A DNA stretch of 64,000 bases, taken from positions 1,054,001 through 1,118,000 of the forward strand of contig NC_063021.1 of NCBI RefSeq assembly GCF_020509005.1. Reading direction: 5' to 3'. This stretch comes from Fulvia fulva. Its lineage: Eukaryota > Ascomycota > Dothideomycetes > Mycosphaerellales > Mycosphaerellaceae. The translations under genes were made by a program, and so were the position numbers. How positions within the stretch are numbered: the stretch's first letter is position 1; every line of letters begins with the position of its first letter. Shown here one piece after another: positions 33,315 through 44,930 of this stretch. The notes beneath the pieces are model-generated. The model was given only the letters and a program-made list of their open reading frames with translations, ran no database searches and was not told where the DNA came from.

Positions 33315-36300
33315 CTACTTCTTGCGAGGTGCTCTGCCCTTCGCCTTTGAAGCACCACCAGAGGCGGTCGTGTCGACACTAGCAGCACGAGAAGTACCGT
33401 TTGGTGTACCCTTTGCGCCGTTGACGGCCTTGTTCTGCAATGTATGTTAGTGACGGTCAAACCTGACGACTTCGAAGCGACTTACCTTGGCACTACCAAG
33501 ACCAAGTGATGTCCTGGCAGTCTTGCCCTTCTTCGGCGCTGGAGCATCTTCCTCGTCTTCATCCTCTTCGGCGGCACGCTTGTTCTCCTTGCCACCTTCC
33601 ATCTCCCTCGTCACAGTCGTGATCAAGGTCTGACAACGCCTGCCAAGCTCCTGTGGCGTCCTTGACAAGAAGAACCAGTCAAAGCGGAACAGTGGTGACT
33701 CCCGGATCTCGTCACGAAGCTTCTCGTACAGGCCTTCCGTGTCGATGCCGTACTTGTTGAGCATCACTAGAAGGAATCGGTCTTCCTCCTCGGTGTAAAC
33801 CTTCTTGTTCGTGGTCGAGACAGTGTAGTTCAGCTTGAGTTGCTGGAGCGGGACCCGGTACATGGCCAGCTTCTTCTTCAGCATCTCGCGTTGCTCTATC
33901 ACACGCTGCGCACGCTGCTCGCCCTCCTTGATCGCCGCAATGTGCTTTTCCCAATTGGCGATCTCCTTGTGACGCTTCCAGAAGACCTTGGCATACTCCT
34001 TGACCTCCTTGGGGTCTTTGCTATCGACCTCAAGAGCGATCGCATCGTAGTCGTGACGTCCGTACTTGGCACTTCCGTTGACGAATTGTTGGAAGTCACG
34101 CTTGTTCCAGTCACCGAATCCATCTTCCGCAAGCTGATCCTTCTCGGCGATCTCTTCCTCGGTCAGTGGTTCGGCCTTATCGATGACGCTCTGCTCGAGC
34201 TCTTGATCTTGTAGGCGCTGGTCGAGTGTATCCTCGTCGCCATCTGCAAGCGGCGCCTTGATGCCGTTTTCCTTGCGGAAGTAGGCAGTCTCCTTGTCTT
34301 GTAGGTCTCCGAGGCGTGGCGAGAAGAATTGGTAGTCATGCATAGCCATCTGCTTGGGTGCTCGTGGTACCTTTGGCTTCGGCTCAGGACGAGGTCCACC
34401 AGTCATCAATGCGTTGCGGTAGTACTTGTCCATGGAGTAGGACTGCTCCTTGCGCTCACGCTTCGATGGATTGATCCAGTTCAACCCGATCTCCTTCTTG
34501 CGGTTGATGAAGTTCTCACCGTTCCACTCGTAGGTGCCGGCCTCTGAGGTGAACTTTTGGAGATCGTCCAAGCCGAGCTTCTCGTACTTGGTGTTCATCT
34601 CCTTCGTCCGCTCCTCGCCCTTGCGCAAAATCTCCTCGAGCTCATCTTCATCACCTTGACCACCCTTACCGAATGCGCCAAAGCCATCCTTGTTTTCGAA
34701 GATGGTCTCGGCACCGTGCTGAATCATGCCAAGCAGCTCATCTTTCGATGCGGCTTGCTTGGCCTGTTGCTGGGCACGGCCTTGCTGGATCACGAGCTGA
34801 TCGAGTCGAAGCTTCTGAGCGGCGCGCTCAAGGACTTTCTCCTCAATAGCGTGCTCGGTGATGAAACGGAAGACCTTGACTTGCTTGGTCTGACCGATAC
34901 GATGCGCACGATCCATGGCCTGCAGGTCAGCTTGTGGATTCCAGTCGGAGTCGAACAAAACGACAATGTCTGCAGAGGTCAGGTTGATGCCCAGACCACC
35001 CGCACGAGTAGTGAGCAGGAAGAGGAACTTCTCCGAGTTCTCTTTGTTGTAGTCGTCGATCGCCGCAATGCGGTCCTCGTGGGCAGTAGATCCATCTATA
35101 CGACAGTACTGGTATCCTCGAAAGACGGAGTAGTCCTCGAGGATGTCCAGTACACGCGACATCTGCGAAAAGATCAAGACTCGGCTGCCGTCTGCTTTCA
35201 GTCGCTTCAGAAGCTTGTCGAGCATGACCATCTTCGCAGCATTGTCGACCAAATGTTCGTCAGTTGTGTAGGGAGGTCCTGGCTCTGCGCCATCGAAAAG
35301 GTAAGGATGATTACAGCACTTTCGCAGCTGCATGACGATATTGAGCAGTCGGGTCTTGCTCTCCTTCTTGCCCGCGGCGCCATTGACAGCATCAATGTCC
35401 TTTTCCAGGATGTTCTTGTACCACTTGATCTGCATCTCGCTCATGCCAACATACAAGTTGATCTCCTTCTTTGGCAACAAGCTCTTCTCCACGTCGCTCT
35501 TGACACGACGAAGCAGGAAAGGTCGGAGAACACGGTGAAGTTGCTGAACAACGGCATCCTGGTCGGCGTCTTGGTTGTTGAACCACTGGTCGAAGGCTTC
35601 CGAGTCACCGAAGACGTCAGGAAGGAGGAAGTTGAGCAGTGCCCACAGTTCGTGCAGGTTGTTTTGGAGTGGCGTACCGGTAATGAGAAGTCGATTTCTC
35701 GAGTTGAAGACACGGATAATCTGTGCGAGTGATGACTCCTCGTTCTTGATCCTGTGAGCTTCATCGATGATGATGTATTCCCAGGCGAACTTCTTCAAGT
35801 GGCTCTTCTCACGCAGGATCATCTCGTACGATGTGATGCACACATCAAACTTCTCGTCGATTAAACGGTCGTTGATGAGCTCGTGTCGTTCCTCCTTTGC
35901 ACCTTGAAGAACAAGTATGGTAATCTCTGGAATCCACTTCGCGAACTCGCGCTTCCAGTTATCGAGGGTCGACTTTGGCACGACAACCAAGTGTGGGCCA
36001 GTGATGTCTTGGACAAAGCGCAGATAACCAAGGAAACTGATCGTCTGCAGCGTCTTGCCCAGACCCATCTCGTCTGCGAGGATACCGGAAATACCATTCT
36101 CATGCAAGCTGATCAGCCAGTTGAGGCCTGCAACCTGGTAATCCCTCATCTCGCCGCCTTGGATGTAGCTCGGACTCTCGCGGAAGACGGTGTGCTCGGC
36201 TTTGCCTTCCTGCTTCCCTTGACGAAGCAGTTCGGCATCTTCTTCCTTTTCTGTTCGTCGCCTCCTGCCGCCATCTGCGCCGCCTTTCCGCTTGTTGCCC

Positions 36301-36662
36301 GCCTGAGCAGCCTTCTCGTCCTCTGCATCTTGACGATCAATTTCAGCCATGATGTCGCGGATCTTTGGGTCGGGGTTTGTATCGATGAAATGGCGGAAGA
36401 GGTCAGTCAGGCCGAGCAGATATCGGAATCGCTTGATCGAGTCGTCCTCCTTGCTGTCGCCGAGTCGGTCGTGCTTCTTGCCAAACATGCTCTTGCGGAG
36501 AGCGTTGCCCTCCCACCGCTTCTTCCGGCCATCTGCAATGTCGCCTGCGACGCTGTTTGCGCCTGTGGGATTGGATTCTGAATCGGTGTAGTCGGGGGTG
36601 TCGACCATCATCTGGTCAGGCATACTGCCGTCACCGACACCGGGGGCCGAGTCGCCGTTCAT
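33315..36662 (-). CDS. ISW2: ISWI-type chromatin-remodelling ATPase
   Basis: Two exons, 36662-33486 and 33434-33315, encode about 1098 aa. The 51-bp intron (GTAAGT...TTGCAG) removes a false end, and the true C-terminus is basic (A-P-R-K-K). The SNF2 helicase core has D-E-M-G-L-G-K-T near residue 200, I-I-D-E-A-H-R near 300, T-G-T-P-L-Q-N-N, and a helicase C lobe ([21 protein letters not shown]). A HAND-SANT-SLIDE module follows (SANT near 855, SLIDE near 955-1010 with [10 protein letters not shown]), which defines ISWI. These nuclear ATPases slide and space nucleosomes. The length matches yeast Isw1/Isw2 (about 1100 aa). Whether it is the Isw1 or Isw2 type is not settled; the symbol is provisional. 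Confidence 0.95.
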
Positions 36663-37398
36663 AGTGGTGTTCTACTCGGTGTGGCCTTGGAGTTGTATGT
36701 GGACTGCGCCTGGCGCGCCGCGTTGCTGTTCACAGGCCTCCCTCGCAGGGCGAATGGCTGTTGACAATCGCGTTTTAATATTTCTGATCGCGTCTGTATG
36801 GGGTGTTGAGAGGATGCCCGATGATGCCTGGCCAATTGTCGATGGTCCAGGACGTGTATGGCGCGTGAAGAAGTGGAAGTTGTCAAGCAGGAGTTGGGTT
36901 GTGGGGAGTGAGAGTAGAGAAAGTAGAAGGCCAAAGCTTCGGAGGTCACTAGCGTGCTTTCTCTCGTGCCTGTGCCCAGCGAATGACGTGCGGACCATCT
37001 ACTCCCACAACGTGACTACTACCATGACCTCTTGTAGCCGACTCGAGTGTAGAGCAATGCACTGGGCGATCACATGCCTATGGAGGGCTTTGCAGCAAAC
37101 GAAAGGCAGAAAATGATGCTCTCCCTCAGTGACATGCAGCTGACAGACCAGGAATGTCGAGACATGGAAACTTGATGCTCATCAGTCAATGATTGTAGTG
37201 GAGAGGTCTTCCTTCTCAGGCTTGGGGCCTCTGCTGCTATCTACACGTCCTAATCATCACATACTCCTTCAAACCGTCCGAAAGGTACATTTTCGAAGTA
37301 AAAGCTCAGCTACAACTCCCAACTCCAGCCATCCCTGCCAACACCTCGCTGAAAGACGATTTTCGTAGATAGTACACATTTGCTGTCGATGGTGTTGC
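36663..37398. other. upstream region of the ISWI gene
   Basis: This 736-bp stretch lies between two minus-strand genes. It holds the ISWI promoter and the 3' flank of the PRELI-type gene. Short frames inside have no recognisable product. Confidence 0.55.
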
Positions 37399-38172
37399 TC
37401 ACAGCAAGATCTCACGATCGTTTCGCATCCCCTCGAGTACAGCCTGGATGCCTCCTTTTTGCAGGCGAGCTAGGACCACGGTCATGCCTTTCTTTGCCTT
37501 GGGCTGGCTCTTTTCAGCGCGCTGCAGGGAAATGGTTTCGATCGCAGATCGTATGGCTCCAGAAGTCCAGCTGTTGAACCAACTCTGTTTCACAGGGTCC
37601 TCCTCAACGTTGGACATTTCGCCACCGACTGAGGCTGCTGTTGCCTGCTGTCCCCAGCGTTCCCTCCGCTTGCGAATCTGCTCGCCGATCCTGCTCTTGA
37701 GTGTGACGCTGACTGCGACATCCGTCCTTTCCTCCTCCTTGGGTAGTGCGACACCTGGAGCGGCGAATAGTTCGTCACCAGCGGCATTTTTGAACGCTGG
37801 CCGCTGGTAGGTGTGTCGCTCAATGACTGAAAGGACGTTGTTCCAGTCCAGATTGCGGCTCTCGGTCTGCATCCAACCCTCCTTTACATCCACTACGCTG
37901 TTCTCCAGGATGAAGCTCTGCGTGCTACCATCATCATTGGCGCCTACGTCTTTCTTCGGCAGAAGCTTGAGCACACCTGGCGGCAAGCGGCTCTTCTTCA
38001 GATGCAGTCGAGTGGTCGTCAATCGTTGAGTCTCGGGATCGTAGTGTCTATCGATGACGTCGGTGGATGCAACATGCCTGCTGTATGGGTTTGGGTATCG
38101 CAGAAAGTAGGCCAAGGAGACGGCACCGAAGCCGTAGTCGTAGGAGTAGTTGCTGCTGTAAAATTTGACCAT
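37399..38172 (-). CDS. PRELI/MSF1-domain mitochondrial lipid-transfer protein (Ups family)
   Basis: A single exon encodes 257 aa. Residues 1-170 form a PRELI/MSF1 domain. The start M-V-K-F-Y-S-S and the block A-Y-F-L-R-Y-P-N-P-Y-S-R-H-V are diagnostic, followed by T-D-V-I-D-R and a strand rich in Thr/Leu/Arg. Yeast Ups1/Ups2 with Mdm35 move phosphatidic acid or phosphatidylserine between mitochondrial membranes; animal PRELID proteins are orthologues. The C-terminal roughly 80 residues are basic and helical (R-I-G-E-Q-I-R-K-R-R-E-R-W) and longer than in yeast. Ups1 versus Ups2 cannot be decided by eye. It shares a 418-bp divergent upstream region with the Trp-tRNA synthetase gene. Confidence 0.88.
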   Translation of the reverse strand: MVKFYSSNYSYDYGFGAVSLAYFLRYPNPYSRHVASTDVIDRHYDPETQRLTTTRLHLKKSRLPPGVLKLLPKKDVGANDDGSTQSFILENSVVDVKEGWMQTESRNLDWNNVLSVIERHTYQRPAFKNAAGDELFAAPGVALPKEEERTDVAVSVTLKSRIGEQIRKRRERWGQQATAASVGGEMSNVEEDPVKQSWFNSWTSGAIRSAIETISLQRAEKSQPKAKKGMTVVLARLQKGGIQAVLEGMRNDREILL

Positions 38173-38590
38173 TGCGACGTGCTACCTCGTCTTGTCGGTC
38201 AAGCCCATCACCGTGCAATGACGCGTGTGGGGGTTGAGATGGAGTGGTGAGACTGAAGTCTTGATGTATGTCGCACGATGAGGAGAGGCAGCACACGACA
38301 CTGGCTCGAGTGGTCATGCAACAAGTCAGCGGAGTTGCGGAGAAGCGCAGGGAAGTTGGAAGCGAACAAGAGAAGTCGGGCGCGGAATGGTTCGAACGCC
38401 GATGTCCGAGTGGGACGGCGGGCTGCAGTGTTTCGCATTGGTGAACATTTGGTCGAGTCACACGAGACAGCATTGTATGAGCCACAGACGGCAATCTTGG
38501 GAAACAAGCATAGAGAGATCAACCTTCCAACAATTCGCTACACTCCTGCAAAACAAAGACGACCGGTAATCGGACAAGATAACGCACATC
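38173..38590. promoter_or_regulatory. divergent promoter, PRELI gene / Trp-tRNA synthetase
   Basis: These 418 bp separate two divergent start codons. Both are housekeeping genes, so two core promoters must fit here. No TATA box or named operator stands out. Confidence 0.55.
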
Positions 38591-40123
38591 ATGGCGGAAG
38601 AAGGCGTGGGAGCACCACCCGAAGTCAAGAATGCCATTGATGTTCGCACAACACTGCCACAGTCGGAACAGCAGATCGATCCCTACAATGTTTCTGGCGG
38701 CGTCGACGAACAGGGCAACGCGAAAGCCATCGACTACGATCGCCTCATCCAACAGTTCGGCGTGCAAAAGCTCACCGAAGAACACCTCGAGCGATTCGAG
38801 CAAGTCACAGGCAAGAAGCCACACCGATTGATGCGCAGGAAGCTGTTCTTCTCCCACCGAGACTTCGACAAGCTCCTCGACGTCTACGAGAAACATGGCA
38901 CATTCATGCTCTACACCGGGCGAGGTCCCTCCAGCGGCAGCATGCACTTGGGTCACACCGTGCCCTTCCTCTTCACCAAGCAGATTCAAGAGATGTTTGA
39001 CGTGCCTCTGGTCATTATGTTGACGGATGATGAAAAGTATCTTTACACACGACAGAAGAACGACGGCAGACAAGAGAAGGGCAAGGCAGTAGAGGACTTC
39101 CTGGACTTTGCGCACCAGAACATCAAGGACATAATAGCGTTAGGCTTCGATCCCAAGAAGACCTTCATATACACCGACTACGAGTATGTGGGTGGCCACT
39201 TCTACTGGAACGTCTCCGAGTTCGAGTCGTTAGTCACACTGAGTCAAGCTACCGGTGCATTCGGACACAAAGGAGAGACGAACATTGGCATGGTAGCATA
39301 TGCTGCGAAGCAGTGTGTCGCTGCCTTCCCATCCTCGTATCCCGAGCTGTTCGGCTACGCAAACTACAGTCACATCAACCCAGATCCAAAAGGTTTGAGG
39401 CGACACAAGGCTCTTGCAGACATCCCATGTCTCATTCCCTGCGCCATCGACCAGGAACCATACTTCCGAATGGTGCGAGACAGATGTCCTCGCATGACAC
39501 ACCCACACCCAAAGACTACACTTATCCTCTCCAAGTTCCTGACTGCTCTTCAAGGTCCTGGTGGCAAAATGAGTGCCTCTGATGCGAACTCCGCCATCTT
39601 CATGTCCGACACTGCCAACCAGATCAAGAAGAAAATCAACAGTCATGCGTTCTCTGGTGGTCGGGAGACTCTTGAGGAGCATCGCCAATACGGTGGCAAT
39701 CCAGACATCGACGTGGCCTACACCTACCTCTCCTACTTCCTCGAGGATGACGCAGAGCTCGAAGACCTCGCCACGCGCTATCGCAGCGGCGACCTCCTCA
39801 CCGGTGACATGAAGAAGCGCTGCATCGAGGAGCTTCAAAAGTTCGTTACATCTTTCCAGGAGAAGAGGAGTCAAGTGACGGACGAAGTCATGCGCGAGTT
39901 CATGAAACCACGAAAGCTCGAGTTCAAGGGTAACCCCAACCCAACGCATCCCATGAGCGAAGTCAAGAGCGAAGCCAACGGCCCTGCTGAGAAGGTCGTG
40001 CGCGAGGACGGGAAGCTCACGAAGGGTCAGAGAAAGGAGCAGAAGCTAGCTGAGAAGAAGCGAGAGAAGGAAGAGCAGAAATTGGCGGAGAGGCCGAAGG
40101 CGGAATCTGCCGAGGCAGCGTGA
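38591..40123 (+). CDS. WRS1: tryptophanyl-tRNA synthetase, cytoplasmic
   Basis: A single exon encodes 510 aa. It is a class I aminoacyl-tRNA synthetase that charges tRNA-Trp. The ATP-binding HIGH-like motif is in G-P-S-S-G-S-M-H-L-G-H-T (about residues 114-125). The second signature is G-G-K-M-S-A-S-D-A-N (about 323-332), in the eukaryotic K-M-S-A-S form. T-D-D-E-K-Y near 150 and F-I-Y-T-D-Y-E-Y near 195 also match the eukaryotic cytosolic enzyme. No mitochondrial presequence is present. The last roughly 50 residues are Lys/Glu-rich and charged. The length is slightly above yeast Wrs1 (432 aa), owing to the N-terminal lead and charged tail. Confidence 0.96.
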   Translation: MAEEGVGAPPEVKNAIDVRTTLPQSEQQIDPYNVSGGVDEQGNAKAIDYDRLIQQFGVQKLTEEHLERFEQVTGKKPHRLMRRKLFFSHRDFDKLLDVYEKHGTFMLYTGRGPSSGSMHLGHTVPFLFTKQIQEMFDVPLVIMLTDDEKYLYTRQKNDGRQEKGKAVEDFLDFAHQNIKDIIALGFDPKKTFIYTDYEYVGGHFYWNVSEFESLVTLSQATGAFGHKGETNIGMVAYAAKQCVAAFPSSYPELFGYANYSHINPDPKGLRRHKALADIPCLIPCAIDQEPYFRMVRDRCPRMTHPHPKTTLILSKFLTALQGPGGKMSASDANSAIFMSDTANQIKKKINSHAFSGGRETLEEHRQYGGNPDIDVAYTYLSYFLEDDAELEDLATRYRSGDLLTGDMKKRCIEELQKFVTSFQEKRSQVTDEVMREFMKPRKLEFKGNPNPTHPMSEVKSEANGPAEKVVREDGKLTKGQRKEQKLAEKKREKEEQKLAERPKAESAEAA

Positions 40124-40401
40124 TCGTTGCATACATGGTGGCATTTGAGATTAGCGAGGCGTTGAAAAGGACTGTGGGACGAGTCATGATAGAATGAGTG
40201 CCGTAGGGATGAATGACAGGCTGTGCTCACCAGCAATGACTGCACTTGAGAATATCAAGTCGTGAGAAATCATGCTTGTTGAATGTGTGTTCTTCTTTCA
40301 TACCACGCTACACTACACCGAAATGCTCATACTCTAATCAGAGGAGCAAGAAAAAAACGCTAAACCGCAGCACCAAACCACCACTCCTTCCATCCTTCCC
40401 T

Positions 40402-43400
40402 TTACACGCGCACGCTCTGCAACGACGCCATCTCATGCGGATACATCAGCCCTCTCAACCACACTCCATTCGCAGTCCCAGCTCCTTGCACCTTCGCAGC
40501 AAGCTTGTGCGCGGAGAAGCCCTTGTGCGGTAGGAGCTCTTGCAGCCACGAGCTGTTCTTCGTCGTGCACTGGACCGGCGACGCGTCCTTCTCATCGCTA
40601 GTCTGCAGCGGGCAGACGAGGGCGAGGATGAGGAGCGTGGTCGATAGTGATGCTGATGTGGATATCGATGCGAAGAGCATGATGCTCGCGATGATCGCGA
40701 TGCAGGAAGCTGCGTTCGTCCAGGAACCTTCGCCAGTGAGAGCGTGGCTGGGGTGACGCAGCTTGTAGCGGGAATTACGCTCGACGATGGCGACGTCTTG
40801 TGTTCGGTCCACAACGAAGTCGTGATTCTTCTCATCAGTGTGGTCAGGACGAAGCTCGTAGCGGTGCACATCTCGTGCATGATCCACAAGATCGCGATCT
40901 CCGTTTCTAACATCATGGTGGTCGTTGACGCCGTGCGAGGAAGAGCGCTCGTCCACCCTACCATGGTGATCCCGGTAGCGGACGTGGTCACTCAGACGCT
41001 CTTGGTGCGCTGGGCTGGCGACCGAGGTATTGTCGATAGCTGCGGACTTCTTCGAGGTGGTGGCCGGACCTGCTTGTGCTTGGGCGACGTTCGTCATTTC
41101 GACGTTGTGGTGTTGATCCGTCGCGCTGTCGAAATTGTACATGCTTGGGTCGAGCGTGTGGGTGTGGATCGGCTTCAGAGCGATGGTCATGGAAGGTGAC
41201 ACTTCCGTCTCTTGCAGCCGCAGGTACGCACCGCCGTTGGCTGGGGAGGTTGGGTTGTTCTTGAATTTGTAGCCGGATTCGCTCTCGATTCCGGCGTTGG
41301 CGGCGTTGGCAACGAGCCTGCTCTGCCGAGTCGCAAGTCCGTTGCGTTCGGTGAAGCGTTGCAGATTCGCTGTTACCCGCTTGCGAGCCATGTACAGGTC
41401 TGACGACGCATTCGCATTCGACGACAGGCCTTCGCCCAGCGATAAGGCTGCTGGGGTCTGTTGGATGTCGGTTGTCAGGCTGGCTGCCCTACGTCCGGCA
41501 GGTGATTCGACCTGCTGTGGCCTTCCTTCTGAGCCTGCAGATCTCTTAGATCTGTCCGATACTGACACGGAGGTAGATGTCAGAGTCGGCTCGATGGCAT
41601 TACTTGTCGTACCAAAGCCGCTTCTAGCAAGAGGTGCTCCTTGAGACTTCTGGATTTGAGACTGCTTCAGGTTGAAGGTCGCACGTGGGTTCGCATTCGC
41701 CAAGTTGTCATCGATGTTGGCAGGCGTCTCTCGTCTCACATGGCGCTCCTCAAAGTACTGTGGCTCTGTGCGAGCAATCGTACGACCGGTAGCAGCTTCT
41801 CGTAAGTTGTTCTCGAGATAGGCAGCGCCGTCAAAGATGCCGGACAACGGTCTTGACCGCCTATTCATGGCACTGTCGGCCACGGCCAGTGAGGCTCTCT
41901 CGAGCGAGATGGAATCTAGCGCAGGTGTGCGGCGACTTGTCCTGTTCGCAAATGCCTTCACAGCCTTAGCAGTCCCGATTAGCCTCAATACCGTCTGCGG
42001 TAACGTCGGAGGTCGTCTCGTCTGCTGTACTCCGACTGTATTGTCGTCCAGAGAAGATGGACCTTGGCATTCGGAATTGTGCACATGGGCCGTGTGCGTA
42101 GGAACATGCTGCTCGGATTGGCCAGTGCGTAGATGTTCCCATAATATCTCATCGCCTTGTGGTGCATCTTCATTCTGCAAGAATTGCTGGTTCTTCAGGA
42201 GGTTGCCTTGTCGTGCGTAGCCTCCCGCCGAAGACCACGCATCTGAAGATGCAGACGAGCTGTTCAGTAGCTCAGGCGATTCACTACCACCTATACTACC
42301 ACCGTTGTCGCTACGGCCGCCGTTGTGTAGTCGATCTTCTGACGTAGGGCGCTGTACTGTGCCGTCGCGAGTGAAACCTCCTGTCGCAGGTAGCGATGGG
42401 AAGAGGAGAGCGGAGTCGTCGTGATTCCAGTCTGTCTGAAGAGGGGAGACATCCGGTGTAAACAGATCAGATCCGTACTTTTAAGAGTTAGCTTGACTTC
42501 TCGAAAGCCGTCATATCCGGCTGTCTGACACGCAGCGTACACTGCACAGCCACCGGAAGACTTTACTAACCTGTTGCTGGTCAAAGTTGACGAACTCGTC
42601 TATGTTCACTTCAGCCATAGGGTCCTCGAACATATTGAAGTCCTCCCATGGTCCAAATGTGGTTGGGTCGAAGTTGAAGTCATCTGCGGAGGCGAAGTTG
42701 TCGAACAAAGCCTGTTGTTGTGCTACAGGTGGTGGTGCAGCCGACTTTGCGCCCTTCGAAACGGACTTCGTTACCTTGGATTCGGACTTGGAGCTGGGGA
42801 CGGTCTCCATCTCAGCCTGGTTATGGGGGCACTTGCGCTTACGCTTGGCGCACTTATCGCAAGCCTTGACGATGCGTCGCTTTCGGTACTCGACCTTCTC
42901 CGCCTCGGTCATCTTTCGTCTCACTCGCTGCTTTGGCTGAGCAGATGTAGAGAGACTGAAGACACCGGTCATGGCGTCGAGCGAAGGTGGACTTGGCTGG
43001 CTTGAGGTCGCTGTCGAAGCTTGCCGTGTGAGCAGATGTGGCTGTGGGGAATTTGCGAAAGATGCTGGAGTCGCAAAGTTGAGAGTATCCGGGCTGCTCA
43101 TAAGAGATGCAGAGTCTGAAGACATAGAGGGCCAGGTCGTTGGCATGGTGTCCATTGTCATGGCTGGAGATGGCTGCTGACTTTGGTCGTCCTGGCGCTC
43201 CTCGAGTAGGAAACCAATCACCGCCTCACGCATTCGCTCGGAGTGGCTCTTGACGAGTGGGAAGGCAATGCGCAGAGCATCGAAGAGCTCATCGGAGCCC
43301 TTTGGAGGGAAGAAGAGCAAAGGGGAGGTTGGGTCGAATGGCTCTCCTGCTGGGATGTCGCGGTAGACCATGTAGGTTGGCACCTCGGTCATCTGTGGGA

Positions 43401-43407
43401 TGGCCAT
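40402..43407 (-). CDS. half-zinc-cluster protein with C-terminal membrane segment
   Basis: Exon 1 (43407-42571, 279 codons) joins a 2-kb open frame down to 40402, giving about 970 aa. The intron starts GTTAGT at 42570. Two acceptors keep the frame: AAAAG (exon at 42477) or the better CTTCAG (exon at 42435), which would drop 14 residues. Exon 1 has R-K-R-R-I-V-K-A-C-D-K-C-A-K-R-K-R-K-C (Cys 183, 186, 193), the first half of a Zn2Cys6 cluster flanked by basic residues, but no second Cys triplet follows. An acidic/Phe-rich stretch (F-D-P-T-T-F-G-P-W-E-D-F) may be an activation region. The rest is disordered, His/Asp-rich near 800, with a roughly 30-residue hydrophobic stretch near 868-900. The joining of the two parts rests on the shared frame and splice sites. 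A transcription factor role is inferred. Confidence 0.65.
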
Positions 43408-44930
43408 TGAAAGTGGTATCGCGGGCAAGATATGCTGCTTGCACGATTGAATTTTTGCGGTTGTATAGATCTTGCTTGTCTTGAAGTCGCGAACCCTGTG
43501 CCTTGGGCGTGACTCAGCGCGAATGAGGTGAGCTGAGGACGTCTGGAGCTCGCCGCGGTGCCTTCGCAACAGACAGCGTTGCTGTAGTATGTTCTCGTAC
43601 TCACCAAAGGTGGATGGAAAGAAAGAGAGTTGCCAGGATGAAAATCAGCATTGAAGACTCACTCACATTGAGGCTTAGGAACATCAGAGCAACTTAGTCA
43701 AGGCGGCGGTGTTCATGTGTTGCCGGTGTCTCAGATAGGCATAGTTCGATGCAAGATCCAGCATCCTTCGAGCGTGGAGTCACAGCATTCACCAGCCAAT
43801 GTCAGACTCATCGGTTTGCCCGACAGCTTGGGGAGCCACAGACGATACCCCGAGAAGGTAGTGTAGAGTGGAGGTTATGAGTGAATCCGGGAAAGAAGCA
43901 AAGGAAGTCTTCTCTCGTTATCCAGATCAAAGAGGCCCACCAATTGCTGTGCGATATCCCTAGAGGTCCACTCAGCTCCGCTACCGAGAAAGCCTCACTC
44001 CGGCTAAGCCTTGGCATCACGTGTCGAGAAATATCCGTGCATCACTTCCATCCAGTCCAGGACTGATCAGACAATGTACAGCCACCGCTTCGACAGTTAT
44101 ACCTCATACTGGGTGCAATGGGCCGCTCAAGTCGCCATGTTGTCAAGAGCCTGTTGTCGCCAAGTGGTCTCGAGACGTGATGTCGGTGAAAGGTTGAACC
44201 GTCCCAGTCTTTTTGCACTCTGCATTTCGTCGCTGCTGACCGGAATCGCAGACTGGTCGGGCACAGGGCATGCGCATGCGATCATACCACCTTCGCATCT
44301 GAAGGTAGTAGCGAGCACATTGCCAATGATGCGAAGTACTCATGATGGGCGTTTCCGAGCACTGTCTCTCAGACCAGCTTTTCGGGGAGATCGCTGCCGC
44401 ACCTGCCGCGATGCACGGTGGTGTCCTCTGCGCTCTGCATTCGCCAGACCAGCAGCAACAACAGACGGGCACCAGCATCAAGATGATCTTCTTTCCATCT
44501 TCCCTGCTTGAGCCGGCGACTTCACGTGCTGCGGCTGTGTCGAGTAGACGCAAAGGGTTCCAGGGCTAAGCGCTGCGCTCGGGCGGGTCAACCTGGGCGC
44601 CTGCATGCACCCAATCATGCTTGATGGAGCTGTGTTGCAGGAGGCACGACAGCAAGTGTAGCAGGCCTCGACACTGCGGCCAAGATCAGCTTATATGAGC
44701 TGATGAACAGGTAAAGGGTAGCCGTTCGCTCCCATTCTTCCACTGCTCTCGTATCGTATCGTTGCGTCCATACAAGGCCTACCTCCCAAAAGCAGCTGGC
44801 TGCTCATACCGAGTCAATCGGAAAGCACAACCAGAAGTAATAGGTGGAGACAAAAAAGTTGACGAAGGGGTGTCTGATTGGAAAGAAGCAGAAGCGTAGC
44901 TACCGAAAGAAGTGGGATAGAGCGACCGTT
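43408..44930. other. large divergent intergenic region
   Basis: These 1.5 kb separate the divergent half-zinc-cluster and AIM24 genes. Open frames of up to about 165 codons occur near 44011-44511 on both strands, but they mirror each other and show no domain, so I do not call a gene. Long upstream regions of this kind are common for fungal regulatory genes. Confidence 0.5.

Noticed and set aside
34557..35732. 391-codon plus-strand frame
   Set aside because: It is antisense to the conserved helicase core of ISWI, and its long openness follows from codon bias.
44011..44511. 166-codon frame in the divergent spacer before AIM24
   Set aside because: No domain, no splice logic, and it is mirrored by comparable frames on the other strand.
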